From positions 310,001 to 374,000 of the forward strand of contig NZ_FTOH01000003.1 in assembly GCF_900156675.1 (NCBI RefSeq): DNA of 64,000 nucleotides. The letters run 5' to 3'. Shown one piece after another: positions 56,477-64,000 of this stretch. The position numbers were made by a program, and so were the translations under genes. The notes beneath the pieces were generated by a model, which saw nothing but the letters and a program-made list of their open reading frames with translations, was not told where the DNA came from and made no database searches. This stretch comes from Thalassolituus maritimus. GTDB lineage: Bacteria; Pseudomonadota; Gammaproteobacteria; Pseudomonadales; Oceanobacteraceae. Position 1 is the first letter of the stretch. Every line of letters starts with the position of its first letter.

Positions 56477-56974
56477 ATGAAATTTCTGTTAGTTCTGAGC
56501 ATGCTGTTTGCCTCTGCCGTCATGGCGGAGGACGCAGCGGTACGCGAACAGGTGATGACAGCAAAAGAGGCCGTACTTGAGCTTAATCGTGACCTCTACG
56601 AGCTGGAGCGGGAGCTTCTGAGCCCAGCCACGACTCGGGCGGCATTTCATGTGACTCTTAATCACGGTGAATATTTTGAACCTCTGTCAGTTGAACTCTC
56701 GGTAGATGGCAAGCTTGAACTCCAGCATCTGTATACTGAGCGTCAGGTAAAAGCCTTGCGTATGGGCGCGGTGCAGCCTCTGGGTGATCTCAACCTTGCA
56801 CCGGGCAAGCATCAAGTGTCTGTGACAATTCGCGGTGTCGACCATCAAGGTCAGGGGCGTGAACTTGCGATCACTGAAATGATCAGCAAAACCGGTAAAC
56901 CGCTTATTACAGAACTCCTGATCGTCGACCGTGATGACCTGCAGAGCGCACGGTTGCAGCTGAAGTACTGGTAA
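56477..56974 (+). CDS. Small periplasmic protein of the envelope cluster
   Basis: 165 residues. Signal peptide 1-17 (AVMAED). A short coiled coil follows (about 22-48, VLELNRDLYELERELL), then a beta-rich domain with FEPLSVELSVDGKLELQHLY and LNLAPGKHQVSVTIRG. I know no function. Tight spacing before and after supports a common operon. Confidence 0.75.
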   Translation: MKFLLVLSMLFASAVMAEDAAVREQVMTAKEAVLELNRDLYELERELLSPATTRAAFHVTLNHGEYFEPLSVELSVDGKLELQHLYTERQVKALRMGAVQPLGDLNLAPGKHQVSVTIRGVDHQGQGRELAITEMISKTGKPLITELLIVDRDDLQSARLQLKYW

Positions 56975-56978
56975 TTTG

Positions 56979-58946
56979 ATGCAGAAACTATTTCTTCTAC
57001 TTCTGTTGGCACCGCTGGCGCTGTTCAGTGTGAGCGTATACGCAGAGAGCGCAGCAGAAGATGATATCGATATTGACCTCGACGATATCGAAGGTATAGG
57101 CGTCAACGAAGACGCTGAAAAACGACTTCTGCGCGGTAATTTTTATTATTCGTACCTCGTCGGAGAGTATTACCAGACGCTTTACTATTTACGCGAATGG
57201 AAAGAGCTTATTGGTAGCAACACCACGCCAGAGGCAGAAGCTGAAGTCATGAGGGCTGCGGTCTATCTGTCGCTGGGGCTCGAGGATCAGGCGGAGGATC
57301 TCTTTTACGCTGTATTTGAACAGGGCGGAAGCGCATCTGGAGACGCCTGGTATTTCTTGACGCAACGCCTTTTCAGTGCAGGTTTCTACGGCCGCGCAGA
57401 GCAGGCTGCACGGAATGCACTGGCAGCATCGCCTGCTCTCAGTCGGCGTTATGACCAGGAGCTTTCTTATCTCTTGGCCAGTAGTATCAGTGAGCAGGAT
57501 CGGGTCGAAGAAGCCCTGATTGTAGTCAAGGGTATGGAAGACGCGAGCATCTGGACGGGGTATGCGCGCTACAACCTCATTCTGGCGATGGTTCGTCAGA
57601 ATTTCAGAAGTCGCGATATCGAAGCGACGATTGATGAAGCGATTTTCTACTTGCCAGACAACGAAGAAGGCACGGCTCTGCGTGATCGCATTCTGCTGAT
57701 TTCTGGTATTGCTGCGATGGAGCGGGATAAGCATGCAATGGCTAACCGCTATTTTTCAGACGTGACCCTGGAATCTGTATTTACTCCGCCCGCCTTATTG
57801 CATTACGGATGGAATCTTTTGGCTCAGTGGCGCTACGAAGATGCTATTCAGCCTTGGCGTATCCTGCAGCAGCTCTACGATGAATACCATCCTGCGGTTG
57901 TTGAATCCTACCTTGCAGTACCTCACACGCTTGAGTTGGTCGATGCTGTTAACCAGTCTGTGCTGGCGTATAAACGTGTTGAGGAGCGCCTGACTGATAT
58001 GGTCGGGGAACTGAAACAACTCAACCAGGAAGAGTCACTGGGTAATTGGCTTGATGAGTGGCGCCAGTCGAATGAAACTGAGAATTGGGGCTGGCAGAGA
58101 CAGGCGCTTGGTGATCTGCCACAAAGCCAGGTAACGCGTTTTGCTCAGGGATTACTGAAAGAAGAAGCGTTTACGCAAGAGTTGGCGCGGCTTCATGACC
58201 TTGATCGGATCCGTGCTGATCTCGCAGAAGCGATGCGTGAGTTGACCTTGTGGGAAGATATCCTCGTCCAGCGCCGGGAGAATCTCGAAGCGATGGGTGG
58301 TGAGGCCCTGCTGGAACAACTCGAAGAGCGTCAGATGGATGTTCTTCGAAGCATTCTTGCTGTTCAGGACAGACTCCTGGACGAAGATGAAACGGTTTTC
58401 TCTTACGCATCCAGAAGTGATGAAGCCCGCATCGAGCGTTTAAGAAGCGTCGTTCCTGCGGTTACTTTGCTCCAGAAAATAGGCACGCCGACCCGTGATC
58501 TTGCGCCATATAAAGAACGCTGGCGGCGGATGAGGGGGCTGCAGCTCTGGTCAATATATGAAGCGCAGCCTCAACGTAAGTGGGATACCGAGCGCGACCA
58601 TATGATATTGCGCTCTGAAACTGACAAATTATTCCGTCAATTAGAGAATACACGTACATCCCTGATTTGGGCTGATAGTTCATGGCGTGGATTTCCTGAA
58701 CGCGTCGGTCTATTGCAGCAGAGAGTTGCCGCGCTGGATTCAAATGTCGCAGAGATTCAGCGTGATCAGGAAGCACTTCTCACAGAAATGACAAAACAGC
58801 ACCTCACAGAGCTCGATGAACGCCTGACGCTTTATCTCGCACAGGCGCGCCTGGCGCTGGCTCGCCTCTACGACGATTCACTACAGAATGAATTTGGCTC
58901 GCTCGACTATGAGCCTGAAAATGAAAAACAGGAGGCGGTTAAGTAA
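56979..58946 (+). CDS. Large periplasmic helical-repeat protein
   Basis: 655 residues from ATG 56979 (weak ribosome site; coupling to the upstream gene likely). Signal peptide about 1-22. An acidic patch (DDIDIDLDDIEG) is followed by TPR-like helical pairs to about 330 and long coiled coils at about 390-460 and 550-630. No lipobox, so soluble in the periplasm or held by partners. The stop shares its last base with the next start (TAATG). Sequence outside the repeats is not familiar to me. Confidence 0.8.
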   Translation: MQKLFLLLLLAPLALFSVSVYAESAAEDDIDIDLDDIEGIGVNEDAEKRLLRGNFYYSYLVGEYYQTLYYLREWKELIGSNTTPEAEAEVMRAAVYLSLGLEDQAEDLFYAVFEQGGSASGDAWYFLTQRLFSAGFYGRAEQAARNALAASPALSRRYDQELSYLLASSISEQDRVEEALIVVKGMEDASIWTGYARYNLILAMVRQNFRSRDIEATIDEAIFYLPDNEEGTALRDRILLISGIAAMERDKHAMANRYFSDVTLESVFTPPALLHYGWNLLAQWRYEDAIQPWRILQQLYDEYHPAVVESYLAVPHTLELVDAVNQSVLAYKRVEERLTDMVGELKQLNQEESLGNWLDEWRQSNETENWGWQRQALGDLPQSQVTRFAQGLLKEEAFTQELARLHDLDRIRADLAEAMRELTLWEDILVQRRENLEAMGGEALLEQLEERQMDVLRSILAVQDRLLDEDETVFSYASRSDEARIERLRSVVPAVTLLQKIGTPTRDLAPYKERWRRMRGLQLWSIYEAQPQRKWDTERDHMILRSETDKLFRQLENTRTSLIWADSSWRGFPERVGLLQQRVAALDSNVAEIQRDQEALLTEMTKQHLTELDERLTLYLAQARLALARLYDDSLQNEFGSLDYEPENEKQEAVK

Positions 58947-61753
58947 TGTTGTTCCGTTTTCTGGTATTAGTAATGCTCGTAGTAGTCAGCTCTGGCTGTA
59001 GTTGGTTGGGTAAAAAAGACGAGCGTAAGTATATCTCAGACATTGGCACGCTTACCGTTCGCACAGCGTCCGATGAACCTCTGGGTGTAGATCATCGTGA
59101 TGTGATTCGCAGCTATAAATCCTATCTGGAAGTATCCACTGATCCTGAATTGCGCGTTCGTGTGGCGCACCGTATCGCCGGCCTGAAGCTCCAATGGGAC
59201 GAGACCCGAATGGATCAGCTTGGTGATGATATCGATGCCATGGTAGAAGAAGATCGGGAGATGGCCGAAGCCTCTATTGGCGATTATGAAGCCCTCCTTG
59301 AACTCTATCCTGATCGAATAGATAACGACACCATCTATTATCAATTGGCGAAGGCGTATTCGTTGGCTGGTCGACAGAATCAGGCCATCGCTGTGCTGGA
59401 AGAATTAACCGAGCGTTACCCCGAGTCTATTTACTATCTCGAAGCTCAGTTCCGGCTAGGGAGAATGCTATACAACGTCAACGACTTCGAAGCGTCGGAA
59501 AGTCGCTTTACTCAGGTTGTAGAGTTTGGCTTTAAAGGCAACCCGTACTACCTTGATGCGCAGTATTTCCGCGGCTGGGCATTGTTTAAGCAAAACCGGT
59601 TGGAAGATAGCTTGCTCTCCTTTACGGAGATGATTGATGAGCATTTCCCAGACGATGAAACGCTGATGGCTGCGGACGGTGCCGAACTGGAAGTATTGAA
59701 CGATACGCTGCGTATTATGGCATTAATGTTCGATTATCTCGGCGACTGGAACGAAATTGCTCGCTTCTATGATGAGCACGGTACCAGGTACTTCGAATAT
59801 CGGATTTACGCCGAACTGTCTAATCAGTATTACGAAAAGAAATACTACAAAAGCTCGGCATCAACCCTGCGGGCATTTGTTGATCGCTTCCCGGATGACG
59901 ATCGGGCTCCGCTCTATTATCGTCGTTTGATTTCAGGATATGAAAAAGCCGGATACCCGATGCTGCGCAGGAAGCACAAAGAGATCTTTATCGAACGTTT
60001 CGGTGTCGGATCCCCTTATTGGGAGACCCATGGTGAAGAAGTGCGCACTCTGATTACCGTTGCTTTGGGTGACTATATCTGGGATCTCGCCACATTTGCG
60101 CACGGCTGGGGTCAGCAAACAAAATCAGCGCGTGATAAGCGTGAACGACTGGAGCAGGCCGCCGGCTGGTATCGAGAGTATATCCGCTCATTCCCTAAAG
60201 CACCTGATGCGGTAAAAGCACACTTTTTACTGGCTGAAATTTCTTACGAGATTGGAAATTACGACGATGCACGCAACAACTATGAAATTGTTGCTTATCA
60301 ATATCCATTCTACGAGAACGCTGCTGAAGCGGGTTATGCGGCGTTGCTCGCATACAATAAATATAAGCCAACGCCCGAAGAAGAAGCGCGCTGGCGTCAG
60401 CTGACCGTTGCAAGTGCTAAGCGATTTGTTCTCGAATTTCCGCAGGATGAACGACGTGGAACCGTTTTAGTGAATACTGCTGAGATGCTTCTCGCGGATG
60501 AATATTATGGCCAGGCGTTGACTACGGCCCGGCTTGCACAGGAAAGCGGTGTTGAACTACCTCCGCGGTATTCTTACGGTGCGTCATTGGTGCAGGGGCA
60601 TTCAGCCTTTGAGCTAGGGAAGTTTGAAGAGGCTGAAACAGCGCTTCTTGCTGCCTCTGAGTATTCAGAGTTGAATCGTAAGCAGCGCGCTGATCTTCGC
60701 CAGAAGTCAGCGGCTGCAATTTATAAACAGGGCGAAGCTGCGCAGGAAGAAAATCCAGAAGAAGCGGTAGCGCAATGGTTGCGACTGGCTGAGGTTGTGC
60801 CTGAAAGTGATCTGCGTGAAAACGCAGAATACGATGCCGCGACCTTGCTGATGCAGACAGAAGATTTCGCTCGAGCTGAAGAAGTGCTTCTTGGATTCCG
60901 TGAAAATCATCCGAACAGTAAGTTCTCAAATGATATTCGCAGTAAATTAATTATTGCTTATGAGGGGCAGGGTGAGTGGCGCCAGGCAGCCTTTGAATTG
61001 AAAACCATCTCGGATTCTGGGACGGACGATGAAGAGAAACGAATCGCCGCTTTCCAGTCGGCGGAGTATTTCGAGAAGGCCGAGGATTACGATAACGCTA
61101 TCGTAATGTATCGACGCTATGCACATACGTACAAACGTCCTTTTGATCCCGCTATTGAAGCGCACTATAAGCTTGATCAGATATACGCAAAACTAGGTGA
61201 AGAAGAAAAACGCCGTTTCTGGTTAGACAAAATTATCAGTCTCCATTCTCGTGCTGGCGATGATAGAACAGATCGATCTCGTTATCTGGCCTCTAAGGCG
61301 GCCTTTGAGTTGGGTGAGTTTGATCGGCGCCGCTTCGATGATATAGAAATAACTCTGCCTCTGGCGAAAAGTATTGTGCGTAAGAACAACGCTATGCAAG
61401 GGGCGCTTAAACGTTATACCCAGGCCGTTGAGATGGAAGTTCTGGAGTTTACCACGCCTGCGACTTTCCATATTGGTGATATGTATGCCAAGTTCAGTCG
61501 CGGTTTGATGGAATCTGAACGCCCGGCTGGCATGGATGAACTCGAAGAAGAAGAATACACATTCCTGCTCGAGGATCAGGCATTTCCTCTGGAAGAAGCT
61601 GCGATTGATATTCATCAGACAAACATCAGCAGGACCTATGATGGTCTCTATGATGAATGGGTTAAAAAAAGTTTCCGGTCTATGGCTAGATTGATGCCGG
61701 GCCAATACGACAAACAAGAAAAAGCGGTGACCTATGTTGATCAGATTCGCTAG
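58946..61753 (+). CDS. Large TPR lipoprotein
   Basis: 935 residues. Lipoprotein signal with lipobox VSSGC (Cys18) followed by Ser-Trp, which favours the outer membrane. Many TPR or TPR-like repeats run from about 110 to 800 (for example IYYQLAKAYSLAGRQNQAIA, YYLDAQYFRGWALFKQNRL). It starts on the last base of the previous stop and overlaps the next gene by 20 bases. Proteins of this size and design, next to TolQ/TolR motors, include GltE-like parts of the Myxococcus gliding machine. Here I infer a scaffold under the outer membrane. Confidence 0.85.
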   Translation: MLFRFLVLVMLVVVSSGCSWLGKKDERKYISDIGTLTVRTASDEPLGVDHRDVIRSYKSYLEVSTDPELRVRVAHRIAGLKLQWDETRMDQLGDDIDAMVEEDREMAEASIGDYEALLELYPDRIDNDTIYYQLAKAYSLAGRQNQAIAVLEELTERYPESIYYLEAQFRLGRMLYNVNDFEASESRFTQVVEFGFKGNPYYLDAQYFRGWALFKQNRLEDSLLSFTEMIDEHFPDDETLMAADGAELEVLNDTLRIMALMFDYLGDWNEIARFYDEHGTRYFEYRIYAELSNQYYEKKYYKSSASTLRAFVDRFPDDDRAPLYYRRLISGYEKAGYPMLRRKHKEIFIERFGVGSPYWETHGEEVRTLITVALGDYIWDLATFAHGWGQQTKSARDKRERLEQAAGWYREYIRSFPKAPDAVKAHFLLAEISYEIGNYDDARNNYEIVAYQYPFYENAAEAGYAALLAYNKYKPTPEEEARWRQLTVASAKRFVLEFPQDERRGTVLVNTAEMLLADEYYGQALTTARLAQESGVELPPRYSYGASLVQGHSAFELGKFEEAETALLAASEYSELNRKQRADLRQKSAAAIYKQGEAAQEENPEEAVAQWLRLAEVVPESDLRENAEYDAATLLMQTEDFARAEEVLLGFRENHPNSKFSNDIRSKLIIAYEGQGEWRQAAFELKTISDSGTDDEEKRIAAFQSAEYFEKAEDYDNAIVMYRRYAHTYKRPFDPAIEAHYKLDQIYAKLGEEEKRRFWLDKIISLHSRAGDDRTDRSRYLASKAAFELGEFDRRRFDDIEITLPLAKSIVRKNNAMQGALKRYTQAVEMEVLEFTTPATFHIGDMYAKFSRGLMESERPAGMDELEEEEYTFLLEDQAFPLEEAAIDIHQTNISRTYDGLYDEWVKKSFRSMARLMPGQYDKQEKAVTYVDQIR

Positions 61754-62576
61754 TGCGTTACTGATTCTATTATTGAGTGCCTGTGCGTCGAATAAGCCTG
61801 CAATTCAGGATTCGGCCCAGCTTGGCCCTGATGGTCAGCCTGTTGCGGAACCTCTTCCGGAGGGATTTGAAAATGAATACCGTGATGGTTTGTCGCTTAT
61901 GGAGGACGAACGTTTTGACGAGGCACTAGAACACTGGGCAGATATGTCCGTTGTTTTTGGCCAGTATCCGGGAGTGTGGAGCAACCTGGGACTCGCGCAT
62001 TATCACCTAGGCAATTATGAAGAGGCCGCCACCGCTTACGAACAGGTTGAAACTATAGATCCGACTTTTTGCCCGGTTCATTCGTTGAGTGGTGTAGCTT
62101 ATCGTGAGCTGGGGCGTTTTGATGATGCTCAAGCGAGTTATTACGCTGCTATTGATTGTGATCCCGATGACGGGCGCCACTATTACAACCTTGGGATCCT
62201 TCTGGATCTGTATCGTAATGACCTTGAGAGCGCGCTTGAATTTTACCGTAAGGCGCGTCGATTGATGCCTGATAACGAGCAGTTAAATATCTGGGTGGTC
62301 GATCTCGCACGGAGAGCAGGTGTCGACGAGGCTGATCCAGCAAGTATTGATGAATGGTATAGCTCGTTAAAAACGCCAGCCGACGAAACTACGGATGGCG
62401 TAATACAAAGCCAGGTAACCGACATTAGTGCCCAGGAGGGTGTTGTCGATGAAGAAAACTCTCAGGAAGTAGTACCCGCTGATGAGGCGGTTATGCCTGA
62501 GCAGGTAGATGAGAACTCTGCGCCCGTTGATTCAACAACTACTGAACAGGGCGCGGCCGAAGGGGAGGCAATATGA
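61734..62576 (+). CDS. TPR lipoprotein
   Basis: 280 residues. Lipobox LLSAC (Cys17). Three to four canonical TPR units at about 45-185 (VWSNLGLAHYHLGNYEEAAT, YYNLGILLDLYRNDLESALE), then an acidic, Glu-rich, probably disordered tail of about 75 residues. It overlaps the previous gene by 20 bases and the next by four (ATGA). Likely outer-membrane attached adaptor of the same complex. Confidence 0.85.
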   Translation: MLIRFASALLILLLSACASNKPAIQDSAQLGPDGQPVAEPLPEGFENEYRDGLSLMEDERFDEALEHWADMSVVFGQYPGVWSNLGLAHYHLGNYEEAATAYEQVETIDPTFCPVHSLSGVAYRELGRFDDAQASYYAAIDCDPDDGRHYYNLGILLDLYRNDLESALEFYRKARRLMPDNEQLNIWVVDLARRAGVDEADPASIDEWYSSLKTPADETTDGVIQSQVTDISAQEGVVDEENSQEVVPADEAVMPEQVDENSAPVDSTTTEQGAAEGEAI

Positions 62577-62899
62577 GATACCTGATGACTTTGCTTATAC
62601 CTCTGCTTTTACCTTTGATGCTCATCAGTACAGAAGCATTGTCTGCTGATGATGATGTCGTTCGCCTGCAGGGAATGACGATTCGTGGGAATAGCGAAAA
62701 TCCCAATGTCCTCTATATTAATGCCTGGCAGCCGCCTCCGGGAACGGGGCGACTGTATGAGCCTGTTACCAGCTTCAATCGTCACTGGTTCCGACCATTG
62801 ACCCGTGACAGCCTGAAGCGAGAGATACGTTATGGGAAGCGTTATAACGAAAAAGAGGATCACGTCACAAGGCTAAACGAAGTCCTGGAAATAGAATGA
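62573..62899 (+). CDS. Small secreted protein of the envelope cluster
   Basis: 108 residues. Signal peptide ends near EALSADDD (about 25). The mature part of about 83 residues includes VVRLQGMTIRGNSENPNVLY and a Pro-rich WQPPPGTGRLYEP, then a basic end. Four-base overlap with the TPR lipoprotein gene. No family known to me; its fixed place before the motor genes suggests a structural part. Confidence 0.75.
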   Translation: MRYLMTLLIPLLLPLMLISTEALSADDDVVRLQGMTIRGNSENPNVLYINAWQPPPGTGRLYEPVTSFNRHWFRPLTRDSLKREIRYGKRYNEKEDHVTRLNEVLEIE

Positions 62900-63001
62900 A
62901 CTGCGGTTTTTTCTGCAGAGAAATAATGGTTAAATCAGCCCGTATGTAGCTTAATGAGCTGCCTATCAGAACAACAATAGTATCAGAACCGGAGATATCC
63001 A

Positions 63002-63658
63002 ATGGATTCCATCATTCGCTTCCTTCAGGAAGGTGGTGTATTTATGTACCCGATTGCAATCATCATGGTAATCGGTCTCGCTGTCGCAATTGAACGTTTG
63101 CTCGTCCTGGCGAAGGAAAAGTCGGGTAACCGCCGTGCCTTCGATGAAATGTACCCCATGCTGCAGAAGCGTGATCTGCGTTCAGCGCTCAACTACGCTA
63201 ACAGCTCTGATACTCATATCGCTAATATTTTTGCGTCCGGCATCCAGCGTATCCCGACTGCCCAACGTCGTGAAGAGGTTGAGTACGCGCTGGAAGAAGG
63301 CCTGATGGAAGCGATCCCTCAGCTGGAAAAACGCACGCCTTATATTGCGACCCTGGCTAATATCGCAACCCTTATGGGTCTGCTGGGTACTATTATGGGT
63401 CTTATCGCGGCATTCACCGCAGTCGCCAGTGCGCCGGCTGCTGAGAAAGCCGAACTTCTTTCGCAAAGTATTTCTGTCGCGATGAACACAACCGCATTTG
63501 GTCTGATTGCAGCCATCCCTCTGATTCTGCTGCATAGCTACCTGCAGACCAAAACATCTGAAATCGTCGACAGCATCGAGATGGCAGGCGTTAAGTTCCT
63601 AAATACCATCACGGATAAAAAGGCAGGACAAAACGGCACTCCTTCAAATAACGGTTAA
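63002..63658 (+). CDS. MotA/TolQ/ExbB-type proton channel protein
   Basis: 218 residues. Three membrane helices: about 14-34, and the conserved pair at about 115-145 and 160-185 (IATLMGLLGTIMGLIAAFTA, SVAMNTTAFGLIAAIP). The Thr and Gly pattern of the channel helices is intact. It forms pentamers around ExbD/TolR dimers in known systems and uses proton flow to do mechanical work. GGAG lies eight bases before the ATG. The ExbD-like gene starts 14 bases after the stop. Confidence 0.93.
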   Translation: MDSIIRFLQEGGVFMYPIAIIMVIGLAVAIERLLVLAKEKSGNRRAFDEMYPMLQKRDLRSALNYANSSDTHIANIFASGIQRIPTAQRREEVEYALEEGLMEAIPQLEKRTPYIATLANIATLMGLLGTIMGLIAAFTAVASAPAAEKAELLSQSISVAMNTTAFGLIAAIPLILLHSYLQTKTSEIVDSIEMAGVKFLNTITDKKAGQNGTPSNNG

Positions 63659-63672
63659 TCAGGAGTCGTTCG

Positions 63673-64000
63673 ATGAGACGCCATAAGAAAATCAGAGAAG
63701 AGGCGGAACTCAACGTAACATCCTTCATGAACCTGATGATCGTGCTGGTGCCAGTGCTGTTGATGAACATGGTTTTCTCGCAGCTGGCCGTACTGGATCT
63801 CAGGTTACCTTCTGGCGATGAGCCAGGCGCCGTTAACCCGGAGGATGTCACGCTTGAAGTGACGATCAGGAAGACAGGATTCACTCTCTCCCGGACTTAT
63901 CAGGAAGAGACAGTTGAACTGGCTTCTATTCCTGCTCAGTCTGGAGAACTTGACTACGAAGGCCTTTCAGAAGCCCTTCAGAAAGCCAAGAAAAATCCTG
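63673..64000 (+). CDS. ExbD/TolR-type protein, N-terminal part
   Basis: Partial gene running off the right edge; 109 codons are visible. AGGAG lies seven bases before the ATG. One membrane helix (about 17-38) in the family context LNVTSFMNLMIVLVPVLLMN, followed by the periplasmic part. Compared with ExbD (INVTPFIDVML), position N20 takes the place of the essential Asp25. Such proteins can occur next to a second ExbD that keeps the Asp, which would lie outside this window. Confidence 0.85.
   Translation, partial: MRRHKKIREEAELNVTSFMNLMIVLVPVLLMNMVFSQLAVLDLRLPSGDEPGAVNPEDVTLEVTIRKTGFTLSRTYQEETVELASIPAQSGELDYEGLSEALQKAKKNP

Noticed and set aside
1-64000. CRISPR arrays, tRNA or rRNA genes, prophage, integrases, transposases
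   Set aside because: Looked for repeat-spacer pattern, cloverleaf T-loops and relevant proteins; none seen.

Overview
The window is a chromosomal segment of a gammaproteobacterium, most likely a marine Oceanospirillales-type organism (Thalassolituus/Oceanobacter-like is my guess). The basis is roughly 50% GC base use, the block leuD-leuB-asd-fimV-truA-trpF-trpB-trpA-folC-dedD-cvpA-purF-metZ, the block ffs-dnaX-ybaB-recR-rnd-ycgL-ycgN, and the presence of rhlB, epmC, miaE and a FimV-type polar hub protein. I see no prophage, insertion sequence, tRNA, rRNA or CRISPR array. Almost all of the window is tightly packed chromosomal genes.

Layout. 1-2965: end of leuD, a pair of related palindromic repeat elements, then leuB and asd with a terminator. 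3040-16083: fimV, truA, a lipoprotein, trpF/trpB/trpA, folC, a SPOR protein, then cvpA-purF-metZ. accD, often found between trpA and folC in relatives, is missing here. 16102-24604: a periplasmic solute-binding-like protein, a MoxR-DUF58-transglutaminase operon, two divergent thioredoxin-fold proteins and a chemoreceptor. 24626-43215: a mixed housekeeping and accessory stretch (aldehyde dehydrogenase, MATE pump, EpmC, RhlB, hydrolases, a TorF-like porin, an M14 peptidase, an Atm1-type ABC exporter, Xni, a thioesterase, MiaE, a soluble hybrid histidine kinase, a Lon-like protease). 43423-49268: an RHH regulator, the 4.5S SRP RNA with its promoter, and dnaX-ybaB-recR-rnd-ycgL-ycgN.

49504-54615: a three-helix membrane protein with a winged-helix tail, a large membrane-anchored von Willebrand A protein, and a MoxR plus CoxE-type vWA pair from its own good promoter. 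54694-64000 (open at the right edge): a compact run of ten envelope genes. These are an SH3/beta-barrel protein, a second barrel-like protein, a redoxin, a small periplasmic protein, a 655-residue periplasmic helical-repeat protein, a 935-residue TPR lipoprotein, a smaller TPR lipoprotein, another small secreted protein, a TolQ/ExbB-type proton channel and an ExbD/TolR-type protein. Overlapping stops and starts link most of them. I read this as one trans-envelope, proton-driven assembly with an unknown substrate, similar in logic to the Agl-Glt motor of Myxococcus. It is the best candidate for an undescribed system here.

Other points that deserve attention: the ExbD-like protein has Asn where the essential proton-carrying Asp should be; dnaX has a run of ten A with stops close by in both other frames; the gene at the recR locus has lost several RecR signature elements.
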